A stretch of 64,000 nt of DNA from Azospirillum sp. TSO22-1 (lineage in GTDB: Bacteria; Pseudomonadota; Alphaproteobacteria; Azospirillales; Azospirillaceae), in contig NZ_LGQZ01000028.1 of the NCBI RefSeq assembly GCF_003116015.1, positions 38,459-102,458 on the forward strand, in the 5' to 3' direction. The notes under the pieces are model-generated. The model was not told the origin of the DNA and did no database searches. It was given only the letters and a program-made list of their open reading frames with translations. Below, in pieces: positions 7,769 through 19,662 of the stretch (position 1 is the stretch's first letter; every line of letters starts with the position of its first letter). The position numbers and the translations under genes were made by a program.

Positions 7769-9013
7769 TCACTGGCCCGCCGGCTTCGTCCCGGTCTGCG
7801 CCGGGGGCACCTGCGTCTCGTTGATCTTGAAGCCGAAGTAGGTGCCGCTGCTGATGCCCATCAGGATCAGCAGGTTGTCGTCCAGCTCGGGCATGCCCAT
7901 GGTGCGCAGGGTCTTCACCAGGAACACGGCACCCAGCACCGCCGTCCACACCAGCATCTGCAGGCGGTGCACGCTCAGCCCGTTGGCGTCGGTCAGCACG
8001 TCGGTGAAGAAGTCGCGCGATGCGTTGTGGACGTCGTGCGCCAGCTCGTCGAGCTTCACCGCCTTGACCGGCTCGGGGTTGGCCGGCGCGGCTTCCCCCG
8101 CTGGCGCGCCCGGCGCCTCTGCCGGGTACGCCCCGGCCACCGCGCCGGCCGGCGCCGCGGCGATCGTCTGGTAGTCGGCGGCGAGGTCGGCGCGCTTCGC
8201 GTTCTCGTCCTTCGCCTTGCGTTGGTCCTGGGTGACGGCGAGCAGCGAGGTGCCGCTGACGATGCCCAGCAGGACCAGGGTGTCGCTGCTGATGGTGTCG
8301 GTCCGGCCGGTGAAGATGACGATCACCAGGAAGCAGACGGTGACGATGAACAGCCACCACAGGAACTGCGTGCGCGACAGGCTGTAGGCCGGCCGGCAGT
8401 CGCCCGGGCAGGGCACGTCGCCGCCGACGTACTGCGGCGGCATCGGATCGCGCGCGATGTTGGTGCGGAAGACCAGCAGGAAGAAGCCGAGGGGGCCGAG
8501 CAGCAGCGTCGCCACCGCCGCCGCGCGCTGCCACGTCGCCGTGTTGCGCACCCAGAGGGGCTGCGGCGGGCCGATCGCGGCCTCCGGCGGGCCGACGTTC
8601 ACCGACATGCTTTGCCCGCCGAAGGCCTCGCCGATGTTGCTCACCGGCCGGTCGACCCGCTTCAGCACGTCGGCGGGCAGGCCCTCGTAGAGCAGCCGGA
8701 CGGAGGCCCGGACGACGGTCGGGCTTTCGCAGTCCAGCCGCACCTCGCCGACGCTGCCGGCGGCGGGCTTGTCCTCCACGTACAGTTGCCAGGACTGGCT
8801 CCGCAGCGCCGCCAGCCAGTCGGTGCAGGTGCCCGTCGCCGGTTTGCCCGGCGCCGCGCCGAGGCGGAAGGTCACCATGTCGCGGGCCGCGATCACGCCG
8901 TCGGCGAGGTTGAGGACGGCCAGCGTCGGGGCGGCGGTCTGCGCCGTCGCCAGCCCGGCCGGTGCGGCGATTGCGAGAAGACAGAAAAGTGCGGGCAGCA
9001 GCCTGCGGAGCAT
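7769..9013 (-). CDS. Hypothetical membrane protein with signal peptide
   Basis: I do not recognise this 414-residue protein. It starts with a signal peptide (MLRRLLPALFCLLAIAAPAG, cleavage probably after ATAQ), followed by a periplasmic region of about 150 residues with two cysteines, then a membrane segment (AAAVATLLLGPLGFFLLVF), a cysteine pair (CPGDC), two membrane segments flanking GRTDTISSDT, a cytoplasmic Ala/Pro-rich stretch of about 80 residues, and two final hydrophobic segments ending in GTYFGFKINETQVPP. The two similar motifs LVLLGIVSGTSLLA and LLILMGISSGTYFGF look like a duplicated membrane unit. Start at 9013 is set by the signal peptide. Confidence 0.75.
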   Translation of the reverse strand: MLRRLLPALFCLLAIAAPAGLATAQTAAPTLAVLNLADGVIAARDMVTFRLGAAPGKPATGTCTDWLAALRSQSWQLYVEDKPAAGSVGEVRLDCESPTVVRASVRLLYEGLPADVLKRVDRPVSNIGEAFGGQSMSVNVGPPEAAIGPPQPLWVRNTATWQRAAAVATLLLGPLGFFLLVFRTNIARDPMPPQYVGGDVPCPGDCRPAYSLSRTQFLWWLFIVTVCFLVIVIFTGRTDTISSDTLVLLGIVSGTSLLAVTQDQRKAKDENAKRADLAADYQTIAAAPAGAVAGAYPAEAPGAPAGEAAPANPEPVKAVKLDELAHDVHNASRDFFTDVLTDANGLSVHRLQMLVWTAVLGAVFLVKTLRTMGMPELDDNLLILMGISSGTYFGFKINETQVPPAQTGTKPAGQ

Positions 9014-9115
9014 CGGTGGTCGTCCTCGGCGTGGGGAATTACGCCGAAGAGGAGAACAGATCACCCGGATGCAGACAAGCCGTCTATGGGTGTTCGCCCG
9101 CGCAACGGCGCGGCG

Positions 9116-9871
9116 TCATGCCGGCTGGCGTTCCTTCTGAATACGCGAGTATGCGGCGTTGATCGCCGCCATCTTCTCGGTGGCGCGATCGACGAACTCC
9201 CCGGGCAGACCCTGGGCGATCAGGCGGTCCGGGTGGTGCTCCCGCACGAGGCGGCGGTAGGCGGTCTTGACCGCCCCGTCGTCGGCGTCGCGCGCCACGC
9301 CCAGCACCGCGTAGGGGTCGGCATCCGGCCGGCCGCACAGCGCGCAGTGCTCGGCCAGGATGCGCCGCACGCCGGGCTCGTCGAAGCCGAAGATCCCCGC
9401 CACGTCGCGCAGGTAGCCCAGTTCCGCCGCGTGCACCTCGCCGTCGGCCTCGGCGATGCGCAGCAGGCTCTCCAGCAGTTCCTCCAGCACCGGGTCGCCC
9501 GGCTTGAACAGGCCGGCGATCTGCCGGGCGTAGACCTCGAAGCCCTGCGAATCGCGGCGCGCCAGGTCGAAGACGCGGCCGACGTTCTTCAGCTCGTCCG
9601 GCGGCACCTCGAAGGTGCGCTTGAAGGCCTCGACCTCGACGCGGCGGACCAAGCCGTCCACCTTGGCCAGCTTGGCCGCCAGCACGACGACGCCGATGGT
9701 GAAGACGATGGACTTGGTGCCGTCCTTCGGTTCGGCCGGTTCGGCGCCCTCCGGCCCGCAGCGCGCGATCTGGTCGACCGCATGCCCGGCCACGGCGCCC
9801 AGCAGCGCGCCCAGCGGCCCACCGATGGCGAAGCCCGCGGCCCCGCCCAGGATCTTTCCCCAGATGCTCAT
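9116..9871 (-). CDS. DjlA-like TerB and J-domain protein
   Basis: The N-terminus (GGAAGFAIGGPLGALLGAVAG, residues about 9-29, in two glycine-rich halves) resembles the membrane-associating segment of DjlA. A TerB/DjlA-N helical domain follows at about residues 50-165. The last 65 residues are a J domain: DPYAVLGVARDADDGAVK then the HPD signature in REHHPDRL, which stimulates DnaK ATPase. A four-cysteine-poor stretch with CALCG lies between the two. The product is probably a DnaK co-chaperone at the inner membrane. Start at 9871 (MSIWGKILGG) matches the family; the longer frame to 9988 is rejected. Confidence 0.9.
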   Translation of the reverse strand: MSIWGKILGGAAGFAIGGPLGALLGAVAGHAVDQIARCGPEGAEPAEPKDGTKSIVFTIGVVVLAAKLAKVDGLVRRVEVEAFKRTFEVPPDELKNVGRVFDLARRDSQGFEVYARQIAGLFKPGDPVLEELLESLLRIAEADGEVHAAELGYLRDVAGIFGFDEPGVRRILAEHCALCGRPDADPYAVLGVARDADDGAVKTAYRRLVREHHPDRLIAQGLPGEFVDRATEKMAAINAAYSRIQKERQPA

Positions 9872-10100
9872 GGTGTCGCTCCCTCGGCGGCGGAGCATAC
9901 CGGCGCTCCGGCGCCCCGCCAACTGTGGCGCTTGCGTCACACGCGGGGCTGCATCCCACCCTTTCGATCGGAACCCCTGGCGCACCACCTATGTTGCAGT
10001 GCAATATAAAACGAGAGCCGCGGCATCGACCGTGGCCGCATCGCTGGGGACGGACGCTCCGGAACGTGTGTCATCGTGCTGACTACGTGAGCAGGAGCCC

Positions 10101-10661
10101 ATGCCAGTCTATCGCAAGCTGCTTCCGCAGGAACGTCGCCGCTATCCCGGCCATCTGCTGCGCCTGGAGCGCAAGGACCGCTACGCCCGCTTCACCGGCA
10201 CCGTGTCGGACGCGGTGATCGAGCGGCATTGCACCACCCTCGACTGGGGGCGGACGACGGTCGTCGGCGCCTTTCATCAGGGTGAACTGCGCGGCGCGGC
10301 CGAACTGTGCACCGACCGCCTGATCTGGCCGCACGAGGCCGAACTGGCGGTCAGCATCGAGACGCCGTTCCAGGGGCAGGGGGTGGGCACCGCGCTGGTC
10401 CGCCGCGCCCTCACCATCGCCCGCAACCGCGGCATCGCCAAGGTGCACATGCTGGCCTTGGCCGACAACCGCCGCATGCGGGCGCTTGCCCGCCATTTCG
10501 GCGGCACGCTGGACGTGGACGGCGGCGAACTGGCCATCGCCATCGGCCTGCCGCCGCCCAACCAGTTCTCGCTGGCGCTGGAGGCGTTCGAAGCCGGGGC
10601 CGGCGCGTTCGGCGCCGTGCTCGACCAGTGGCAGGGGGATATGGCCGAGCGGGCGGCGTGA
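10101..10661 (+). CDS. GNAT-family N-acetyltransferase
   Basis: The acetyl-CoA binding motif A is present as TPFQGQGVGTALVRRALTIA at about residues 90-110, with the preceding strand AELAVSIE and the following ALADNRRMRALARHFGG, as in the acetyltransferase fold. The substrate cannot be told. 186 residues, with a hydrophobic C-terminal extension of about 35 residues beyond the core. The start at 10101 follows GAGCAGGAGCCC, a fair ribosome-binding site. It is monocistronic; a MarR-type regulator gene follows in the same direction about 130 bases downstream. Confidence 0.88.
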   Translation: MPVYRKLLPQERRRYPGHLLRLERKDRYARFTGTVSDAVIERHCTTLDWGRTTVVGAFHQGELRGAAELCTDRLIWPHEAELAVSIETPFQGQGVGTALVRRALTIARNRGIAKVHMLALADNRRMRALARHFGGTLDVDGGELAIAIGLPPPNQFSLALEAFEAGAGAFGAVLDQWQGDMAERAA

Positions 10662-10718
10662 TCCGCGCTTCTCACATTATTACTTGCTGATGTGCCTATG
10701 ACCGGGTTATTTGCTTTC

Positions 10719-10735
10719 TGATTGTTGAACAATCA
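10719..10735. promoter_or_regulatory. Probable MarR operator, 8-base inverted repeat
   Basis: TGATTGTT and AACAATCA are exact reverse complements around one central G, 55 bases upstream of the MarR-type gene. Size and form suit MarR-family dimers. Confidence 0.6.
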
Positions 10736-10789
10736 TGTCCGAGCCGGTATCGTCGTCTATACCCTAATAGAGGTGTGCGGATCGGCGTG

Positions 10790-11221
10790 ATGACGGCATC
10801 TTCGGCGAGAGCGACGGCGGAACTGCTGGACGCGCTGTTCCGCCGCTACCATGTGGAAGCCTTCACCGGCGGCCTGAACCCGGCGCAGTGGGCGGCCCTG
10901 CGCTTCTTCGCCCGCGACCTGACCGACAGCAAGACGGCGGTGTCGCTCGCCCGCTTCCAGGGCGTCAGCCGGGCCAGCGCCAACGACACCGTGCGCGCCC
11001 TGGTGCGCAAGGGCCTGCTCGCCCGCATGGTGTCGGCCGAGGACGGCCGCCGGCAGGAGGTTTCCGTCACTGAACAGGGGATGGCGGCGCTGGAGGGCGA
11101 CCCTCTGGCGCTGCTGTGCAACCCCATCGGCGGCCTGCCCGAGGAGGTCCGGCGCGACTTCGCCGGCGTCGTCTCGCAGCTCCTGGCGGCCATGCCGGCG
11201 CCGTCGCGGGGGAACCGCTAG
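10790..11221 (+). CDS. MarR-family transcriptional regulator
   Basis: The winged-helix domain covers most of the 143 residues: LNPAQWAALRFFA, then the recognition region FQGVSRASANDTVRALVRKG, and the wing MVSAEDGRRQEVSVTEQG. No ligand-binding cysteine is obvious. The start is uncertain: ATG at 10790 is preferred over GTG at 10775, since an AGAGG is too close to the GTG and rather far from the ATG. A 17-base palindrome at 10719-10735 is probably its own operator. It converges on the receiver-domain gene, leaving only six bases between stops. Confidence 0.86.
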   Translation: MTASSARATAELLDALFRRYHVEAFTGGLNPAQWAALRFFARDLTDSKTAVSLARFQGVSRASANDTVRALVRKGLLARMVSAEDGRRQEVSVTEQGMAALEGDPLALLCNPIGGLPEEVRRDFAGVVSQLLAAMPAPSRGNR

Positions 11222-11227
11222 GGCGTC

Positions 11228-11605
11228 TTACGCCGCCGCCGCCGACCGCGCCGCGCCGAACACGGCGCCGAGCAGGCGCGGGGTGTCGAACGGCTTGAAC
11301 AGCACCACGTCGGCACCCAGCGCCTCGGCGCTCGCCAGCGCCTCCAGGGCGGAGCGGCCGGGGCCGCCGCCGGACATGGCGACGATGCGCGACCGCACCC
11401 CCGCCTCGCGCAGCCGGCGAATCAGCGTCGCCCCGTCGAGGTCCGGCAGGATGATGTCGATGAGCAGCGCGTCGTAGCCGCGTCCGGCCATCGCCTCGGC
11501 GGACGCCGCGTCGGCGGCGAGGTCGACGGTGTCGGCGTGCGGCAGGAGCCGGTCGCGGAGAATGTCACGCAACCCGGCGTCGTCGTCGACGATGAGGACT
11601 CGCAT
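11228..11605 (-). CDS. Single-domain response regulator (CheY-like receiver)
   Basis: A stand-alone receiver domain of 125 residues. Acidic pocket DDD at residues 7-9, phosphoacceptor D50 in LLIDIILPD, conserved Ser in AMSGG (position of the switch Thr/Ser), and Lys in LFKPFD near residue 104. No output domain follows, so it must act by protein contact or phosphotransfer. No histidine kinase is encoded nearby. Its promoter region is shared with the divergent 5-oxoprolinase gene 218 bases away. Confidence 0.9.
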   Translation of the reverse strand: MRVLIVDDDAGLRDILRDRLLPHADTVDLAADAASAEAMAGRGYDALLIDIILPDLDGATLIRRLREAGVRSRIVAMSGGGPGRSALEALASAEALGADVVLFKPFDTPRLLGAVFGAARSAAAA

Positions 11606-11823
11606 GGCTTGATGTCCTCCCGCAAAGTTCTCGGGTAGAAAAAAACGTTAACACAGGGCCCAAAGATCCGCCATGCGACAGAATATCCGGAGACGAAGGT
11701 AAGGACTCGTCCGCGGCGCCGGTGCGCGTCGTTTCGACGCGATACCGGTGGTTGCGCGCGCTGGCGGGTTGACCTGGGCCCGGCAATCGCCACACTCCGT
11801 GCCGCACACCGGGAGGAGCGGGT

Positions 11824-15447
<3,624 letters not shown>

Positions 15448-15458
15448 GCGCCCCCCCC

Positions 15459-15866
15459 TCATCGGTGCAGCGCCAGCCCCTTGACCACCTTGTCCACCGC
15501 CTTGCGGTCGCCGCGCACCGCCAGCCCGACGAGGTCCATGTCGGCCGGGTCGGCCTCGCGGAAGACCGCGCGGTTGGCGGCGTCGTGGCCGGTGGCGAAC
15601 ATCGCCGCCACATAGGCTGCCACCGTCAGGTCACGCTCCAGGGCGCCGCGGTGCGCCGCCTGCAACTGCGCGCGGTCCGCGGCGAAGATCAGCACCGGCT
15701 GGCCGAGCATCCGGGCGTAGCGCCGGCCGGCGGCGTCCTCGTAGGACTCGCCGATGGCGTCGGGGGCGGAGACGGCGATGCCGCTCGCCAGGAAGGCGGT
15801 CACGTTCAGCTTCTGCCAGACGGCCAGATCCTCGCGCACGATCAGCGCGATCTTGGTGGTGAACAT
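15459..15866 (-). CDS. DUF2000 domain protein
   Basis: The 135-residue product matches the DUF2000 pattern KIALIVREDLAVWQKLNVTA at the start, then FLASGIAV, GQPVLIFAADRAQLQ and a C-terminal MDLVGLAVRGDRKAVDKVVK. The fold is related to peptidyl-tRNA hydrolase 2, but the function is unknown. Start at 15866 (MFTTKIAL) is chosen over a longer frame. It lies 37 bases downstream of the AraC-type gene in the same direction, a pairing I recall as recurrent, so it is probably under that regulator. Confidence 0.85.
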   Translation of the reverse strand: MFTTKIALIVREDLAVWQKLNVTAFLASGIAVSAPDAIGESYEDAAGRRYARMLGQPVLIFAADRAQLQAAHRGALERDLTVAAYVAAMFATGHDAANRAVFREADPADMDLVGLAVRGDRKAVDKVVKGLALHR

Positions 15867-15903
15867 CGTCGCTCGCAGCCCTGCCGGTTGAGGAACGCCG
15901 CCA

Positions 15904-16866
15904 TCATGGCGCGGCGGCGTCACCCCGGTCTGGAACGTTCGTGCACAGTCGGCGGTAGGCGGCCGGGGTGAGGCCGTAGGCGCGGCGGAACCAGCGCCCC
16001 AGGTGGCTCTGGTCGGCGAAGCCCACGGCGGCGGCCACGGACGCCGGCGCCTCGCCGCCGGACAGCAGGCGCCGCGCCGCGGTCAGGCGCAGCTGCACCA
16101 GATAGGCGTGCGGCGGCAGCCCGTAGACGGTGCGGAACGCGCGGGCGAGCTGGAAGCGGTCGGCCGCCCCGCACGCCCCGGCCAGCGCGTCCAGGCCCGG
16201 ATCCTCGGCCATCAGCGCGTGCAGCATCTCGCGCGCCCGCCGCGCCGCCTTCGGCGCCCGTTGCGCCCCGGCCCCGGCCGGCCGGCCGTCCGCCAGCTGC
16301 GGTTCCAGCGCCGCGACCATGGCGTCCAGCGCGGCGTCGCGGGCGAGGCGCGGCATCTCCGGCGCGCGCAGCACGGCGAAGGCGCGCCCGATGGCGTCGG
16401 CCAGCCGGGCGTCGTCGGCCAGCGTCGCCGGGAAGCCGACATCCCCCGTCCCACGGTCATCGGCCGCGACCAACCGGCGCGTCTCCGCCAGCCAGCCGGT
16501 CGGCAGGTAGAGCATCACGTAGGTGAAGCCCTCGGCCGCCGGAGCGTGGCCGTCGTGCACCTCGCCGGGCTCGATCAGGATGACGCGCCCCGGCGTGCTG
16601 CGGTGCAGGCGGCGCCGGCAGGAGAACTCCTGCAAGCCCTGCTCGGTGACCCCGACCAGCGCCTCTTCGTGGTAATGCGGGTCGTAGGCGTGGCCGGAGA
16701 AGTGGGCGCGGATCGTCTCCACGCCGGTCGCGGCGTCGCGGGTCACATCGACCCAGTTGCGCGGAGGGCAGGCCGTATCCATGCCCAGCAACATAGACCC
16801 GCGCCGGAGCGCCGGGGAGTCGGCCATGTTTCCGATCTGCTCGGCCGCGCTTGCGCTCTGTGGCAT
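15904..16866 (-). CDS. AraC-family transcriptional regulator
   Basis: N-terminal cupin-like sensor at about residues 40-160 with HYHEEALVGVTEQGLQEFSC and LIEPGEVHDGHAP, and a C-terminal double helix-turn-helix at about residues 215-310 with FQLARAFRTVYGLPPHAYLV and GFADQSHLGRWFRRAYGLTP. The sensor ligand is unknown. The start is uncertain: ATG at 16866, 16827 or 16782 are in frame and none has a strong ribosome-binding site; the sensor domain begins after the last. The DUF2000 gene follows closely and is its likely target. Confidence 0.88.
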   Translation of the reverse strand: MPQSASAAEQIGNMADSPALRRGSMLLGMDTACPPRNWVDVTRDAATGVETIRAHFSGHAYDPHYHEEALVGVTEQGLQEFSCRRRLHRSTPGRVILIEPGEVHDGHAPAAEGFTYVMLYLPTGWLAETRRLVAADDRGTGDVGFPATLADDARLADAIGRAFAVLRAPEMPRLARDAALDAMVAALEPQLADGRPAGAGAQRAPKAARRAREMLHALMAEDPGLDALAGACGAADRFQLARAFRTVYGLPPHAYLVQLRLTAARRLLSGGEAPASVAAAVGFADQSHLGRWFRRAYGLTPAAYRRLCTNVPDRGDAAAP

Positions 16867-16934
16867 GATTTGATAGGATTAAAATCCGCGCGACGCCGCG
16901 CCCCGGTGCACCGGATGAAACACACCTCCGCGCA

Positions 16935-16964
16935 GCGTTTCATGGTGTTTCATAGCGTTTCACC
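16935..16964 (+). promoter_or_regulatory. Three tandem 10-base GYGTTTCAYR repeats ahead of the dehydrogenase gene
   Basis: Units start at 16935, 16945 and 16955, each with GTTTCA at the same position, so the sites are on the same face of the helix. An inverted copy (ATGAAACACA) is at 16915-16924. They lie 105-135 bases upstream of the D-lactate-type dehydrogenase gene and between it and the AraC gene. Confidence 0.5.
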
Positions 16965-17068
16965 GGCGGAAGGCAGCCCCGCGCGCGTCCCGCTTGCCAG
17001 CCCCCCGCCGTGGGCCTTAGCTTGCTGGTCCTACCAAGCAACGCCGAAGAAAAGTGGAGGGAAGTCCC

Positions 17069-18466
17069 ATGGCCGTCGTCACCGCCCCGCGCGTCGCCCC
17101 GAACGAAGAGGCGCTGGCCGAGCTGCGCGCGCTGCTGGGCGACCGGCTGAGCACCTCCGGCCCGGTGCGCGAGCACCACGGCAAGGATGAATCCTACCAC
17201 CCGGTCATGCCGCCCGACGCGGTGGCCTTCGCCACCTCGACCGAGGAGGTCAGCGCCATCGTCAAGGTGTGCGCCAGGCACCGCCTGCCGATCATCCCCT
17301 TCGGCACCGGCACCTCGCTGGAGGGCGGCGTGGCGGCGCTGAAGGGCGGCGTCACCATCGATGTGTCGGGCATGAAGGAGATCCTGCGCGTCTCCCCCGA
17401 GGATCTGGACGTCACCGTCCAGGCCGGCGTGACCCGCAAGCAGCTGAACGAGCACTTGCGCGACACCGGCCTGTTCTTCCCCATCGACCCCGGCGCCGAC
17501 GCCTCGCTGGGCGGCATGACGGCGACGCGGGCGAGCGGCACCAACGCCGTGCGCTACGGCACCATGCGCGAGAACGTGCTGGGCCTCACCGTGGTGCTGG
17601 CCGACGGGCGGATCATCCGGACCGGCGGGCGGGCGCGCAAGTCGGCCGCCGGCTACGATCTGACGCGGCTGTTCGTCGGCTCGGAGGGCACGCTCGGCAT
17701 CATCACCGAGGTGACGCTGCGCCTCTACGGCATCCCCGAGGCGATCTCCGCCGCCGTCTGCCCGTTCGAGAGCGTGCGCGGCGCCGTGGACACGGTGATC
17801 GCCACCATCCAGTCCGGCATCCCGGTGGCCCGCGTCGAGTTCCTCGACGAGCTGCAGATGGAGGCGATCAACCGCTATTCGAAGTTCGACATGGCGGTGA
17901 AGCCGACGCTGTTCTTCGAGTTCCACGGCACCACCCGCGGCGTCGAGGAGCAGGCGGAGATGGTGGGCGCCATCGCCAAGGAGAACGGCGGCCCCGACTT
18001 CGCATGGGCGACGCGTCCGGAGGACCGCTCCAAGCTGTGGCAGGCGCGGCACGACGCCTACTACGCGGCGCTCGGCCTGCGGCCGGGAGCCAAGGGCTGG
18101 CCGACCGACGTGTGCGTGCCGATCTCGCGCCTCGCCGACGCCATCCTGGAGACCAAGGAGGACCTCGCGGCCTCGTTCTTGGTGTCGCCGGTCGTCGGCC
18201 ATGTCGGCGATGGCAACTTCCACCTCGTCTTCCTGGTCGATCCCGACAGGCCCGAGGACATGGCCGAGGCCACCCGCCTCAACGACCGCCTCGTCGAGCG
18301 GGCGCTGCGCATGGGCGGCACCTGCACCGGCGAGCACGGCATCGGCTACGGCAAGATGGCCTTTCTGGAGCAGGAGGCGGGCGAGGCCTACTGCGTCATG
18401 GGCGACGTCAAGACGGCGCTCGACCCGCTGAACATCCTGAACCCGGGCAAGGTGGTGCGGGTTTAA
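17069..18466 (+). CDS. FAD-linked D-2-hydroxyacid (D-lactate-type) dehydrogenase
   Basis: The family oxidises D-lactate or related D-2-hydroxyacids, passing electrons to cytochrome c or quinone. FAD-binding type 4 domain at residues about 40-215: IPFGTGTSLEGG, PGADASLGGMTATRASGTNA, and KSAAGYDLTRLFVGSEGTLG. The C-terminal oxidase domain has GHVGDGNFH and the final GTCTGEHGIGYGK with DPLNILNPGKV. 465 residues, the usual size for D-lactate dehydrogenase (cytochrome), EC 1.1.2.4; glycolate oxidase subunit GlcD is the nearest alternative. ATG at 17069 follows GGAGGG at good spacing. The GTTTCA repeats upstream suggest specific regulation. Confidence 0.9.
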   Translation: MAVVTAPRVAPNEEALAELRALLGDRLSTSGPVREHHGKDESYHPVMPPDAVAFATSTEEVSAIVKVCARHRLPIIPFGTGTSLEGGVAALKGGVTIDVSGMKEILRVSPEDLDVTVQAGVTRKQLNEHLRDTGLFFPIDPGADASLGGMTATRASGTNAVRYGTMRENVLGLTVVLADGRIIRTGGRARKSAAGYDLTRLFVGSEGTLGIITEVTLRLYGIPEAISAAVCPFESVRGAVDTVIATIQSGIPVARVEFLDELQMEAINRYSKFDMAVKPTLFFEFHGTTRGVEEQAEMVGAIAKENGGPDFAWATRPEDRSKLWQARHDAYYAALGLRPGAKGWPTDVCVPISRLADAILETKEDLAASFLVSPVVGHVGDGNFHLVFLVDPDRPEDMAEATRLNDRLVERALRMGGTCTGEHGIGYGKMAFLEQEAGEAYCVMGDVKTALDPLNILNPGKVVRV

Positions 18467-18468
18467 TC

Positions 18469-18592
18469 CGCCCTCCCTCGCCTCCGGCGGGGGAGGGAGG
18501 GGACCCACGAAGTGGGGAGGGTGGGGGCTACGGCCTGCCTCGATGGCCGCTGCCCCCACCTAACCTCCCCCAGCGGGGCTGGGGGAGGGACT
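18469..18592. repeat. GC-rich intergenic inverted repeat, family A copy 2
   Basis: Lies between the convergent D-lactate-type dehydrogenase and hydroxyisobutyrate-type dehydrogenase genes and can fold through its AGGGTGGGGG and CCCCCACC arms. It probably ends transcription from both sides. Confidence 0.8.
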
Positions 18593-18597
18593 GGCGA

Positions 18598-19464
18598 TTA
18601 CGTCACCAGCCGCTTGATCAGGCTCGACGTGTCCCAGCGCCCGCCGCCCATGGCCTGGACGTCGGCGTAGAACTGGTCGACCAGCGCCGTCACCGGCACG
18701 GTGGCGCCGTTGCTGCGCGCCTCGCCCAGCACGATGCCCAGGTCCTTGCGCATCCAGTCCACGGCGAAGCCGAAGTCGAACGTGCCGTCCAGCATGGTCC
18801 TGGCGCGGTTGTCCATCTGCCAGGACTGCGCGGCGCCCTTGGAGATCACGTCGACCGCCTTGCCGGCGTCGAGCCCGGCCTTCTGCGCGAAGGCCAGCGC
18901 CTCCGACAGGCCCTGCAGCAGCCCGGCGATGCAGATCTGGTTGACCATCTTGGTCAGCTGCCCGGCACCGGACTCGCCCATCAGCACGACCGAGCGGCCG
19001 TAGGCGTCCATCACCGGCTTGGCGCGCCCGAAGGCCGTGGCGTCGCCGCCGACCATGATGGTCAGCACGCCGTTCTCCGCGCCGGCCTGCCCGCCGGACA
19101 CCGGCGCGTCGAGGAAGGCCAGGCCCCGTGCAGCAGCCAACGCCGCCATCTCGCGCGCCACGCCGGCCGAGGCGGTGGTGTGGTCCGCCAGCACCGCGCC
19201 CGGCGTCATGCCCTGCATCGCCTCGCCGGCGACCTGCCGGACGTCGTCGTCGTTGCCCACGCACATAAAGACGAAGTCGGCGCCCTTCGCCGCCTCGGCG
19301 GGCGTGCCGGCGCGGGCGCCGCCGTGCGTGGCGACCCAGGCCTCGGCCTTGGCGGGGGTGCGGTTGTAGACGGTGACGGCGTGGCCGGCCTTCGCCAGAT
19401 GACCGGCCATCGGGAAGCCCATGACCCCCAGGCCCAGGAACGCGACGCGGTGCGTGTCGGACAT
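18598..19464 (-). CDS. NAD(P)-dependent oxidoreductase, 3-hydroxyisobutyrate dehydrogenase family
   Basis: Rossmann start RVAFLGLGVMGFPMAGHLAK (residues 6-25), substrate motif FLDAPVSGGQAGAENG near residue 120, and the catalytic lysine in GAGQLTKMVNQ near residue 170 are those of the beta-hydroxyacid dehydrogenases. Members include 3-hydroxyisobutyrate dehydrogenase (valine degradation), tartronate semialdehyde reductase and glyoxylate reductases; the exact substrate is not decided by the sequence. 288 residues, normal. Start at 19464 has a strong GGAGGAAAC site. Convergent with the D-lactate-type dehydrogenase gene. Confidence 0.9.
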   Translation of the reverse strand: MSDTHRVAFLGLGVMGFPMAGHLAKAGHAVTVYNRTPAKAEAWVATHGGARAGTPAEAAKGADFVFMCVGNDDDVRQVAGEAMQGMTPGAVLADHTTASAGVAREMAALAAARGLAFLDAPVSGGQAGAENGVLTIMVGGDATAFGRAKPVMDAYGRSVVLMGESGAGQLTKMVNQICIAGLLQGLSEALAFAQKAGLDAGKAVDVISKGAAQSWQMDNRARTMLDGTFDFGFAVDWMRKDLGIVLGEARSNGATVPVTALVDQFYADVQAMGGGRWDTSSLIKRLVT

Positions 19465-19662
19465 GTGTTTCCTCCGTTGCGGTGCGCGCAAGGTAAGGCG
19501 GGACCGCCCATCGCGCAAAGCCCATATGCGCAGTGCGGGTGTGCCACTCCGCCCCTTGTTCCGGACGTCGGTTGTGTTAAAGGTTTGAGGGAAGGCCGGC
19601 CGCGCTGCGGCGCGGCATACCGGGCCCAGCGCCGCCAGAAACATAGGGGAAGGATAAGCCGC

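Noticed and set aside
4189..7824. Open frame of 1211 codons on the plus strand
   Set aside because: It runs antisense to the ABC-F and protease genes, both with complete motifs; the frame is open only because of high GC at the third codon position.
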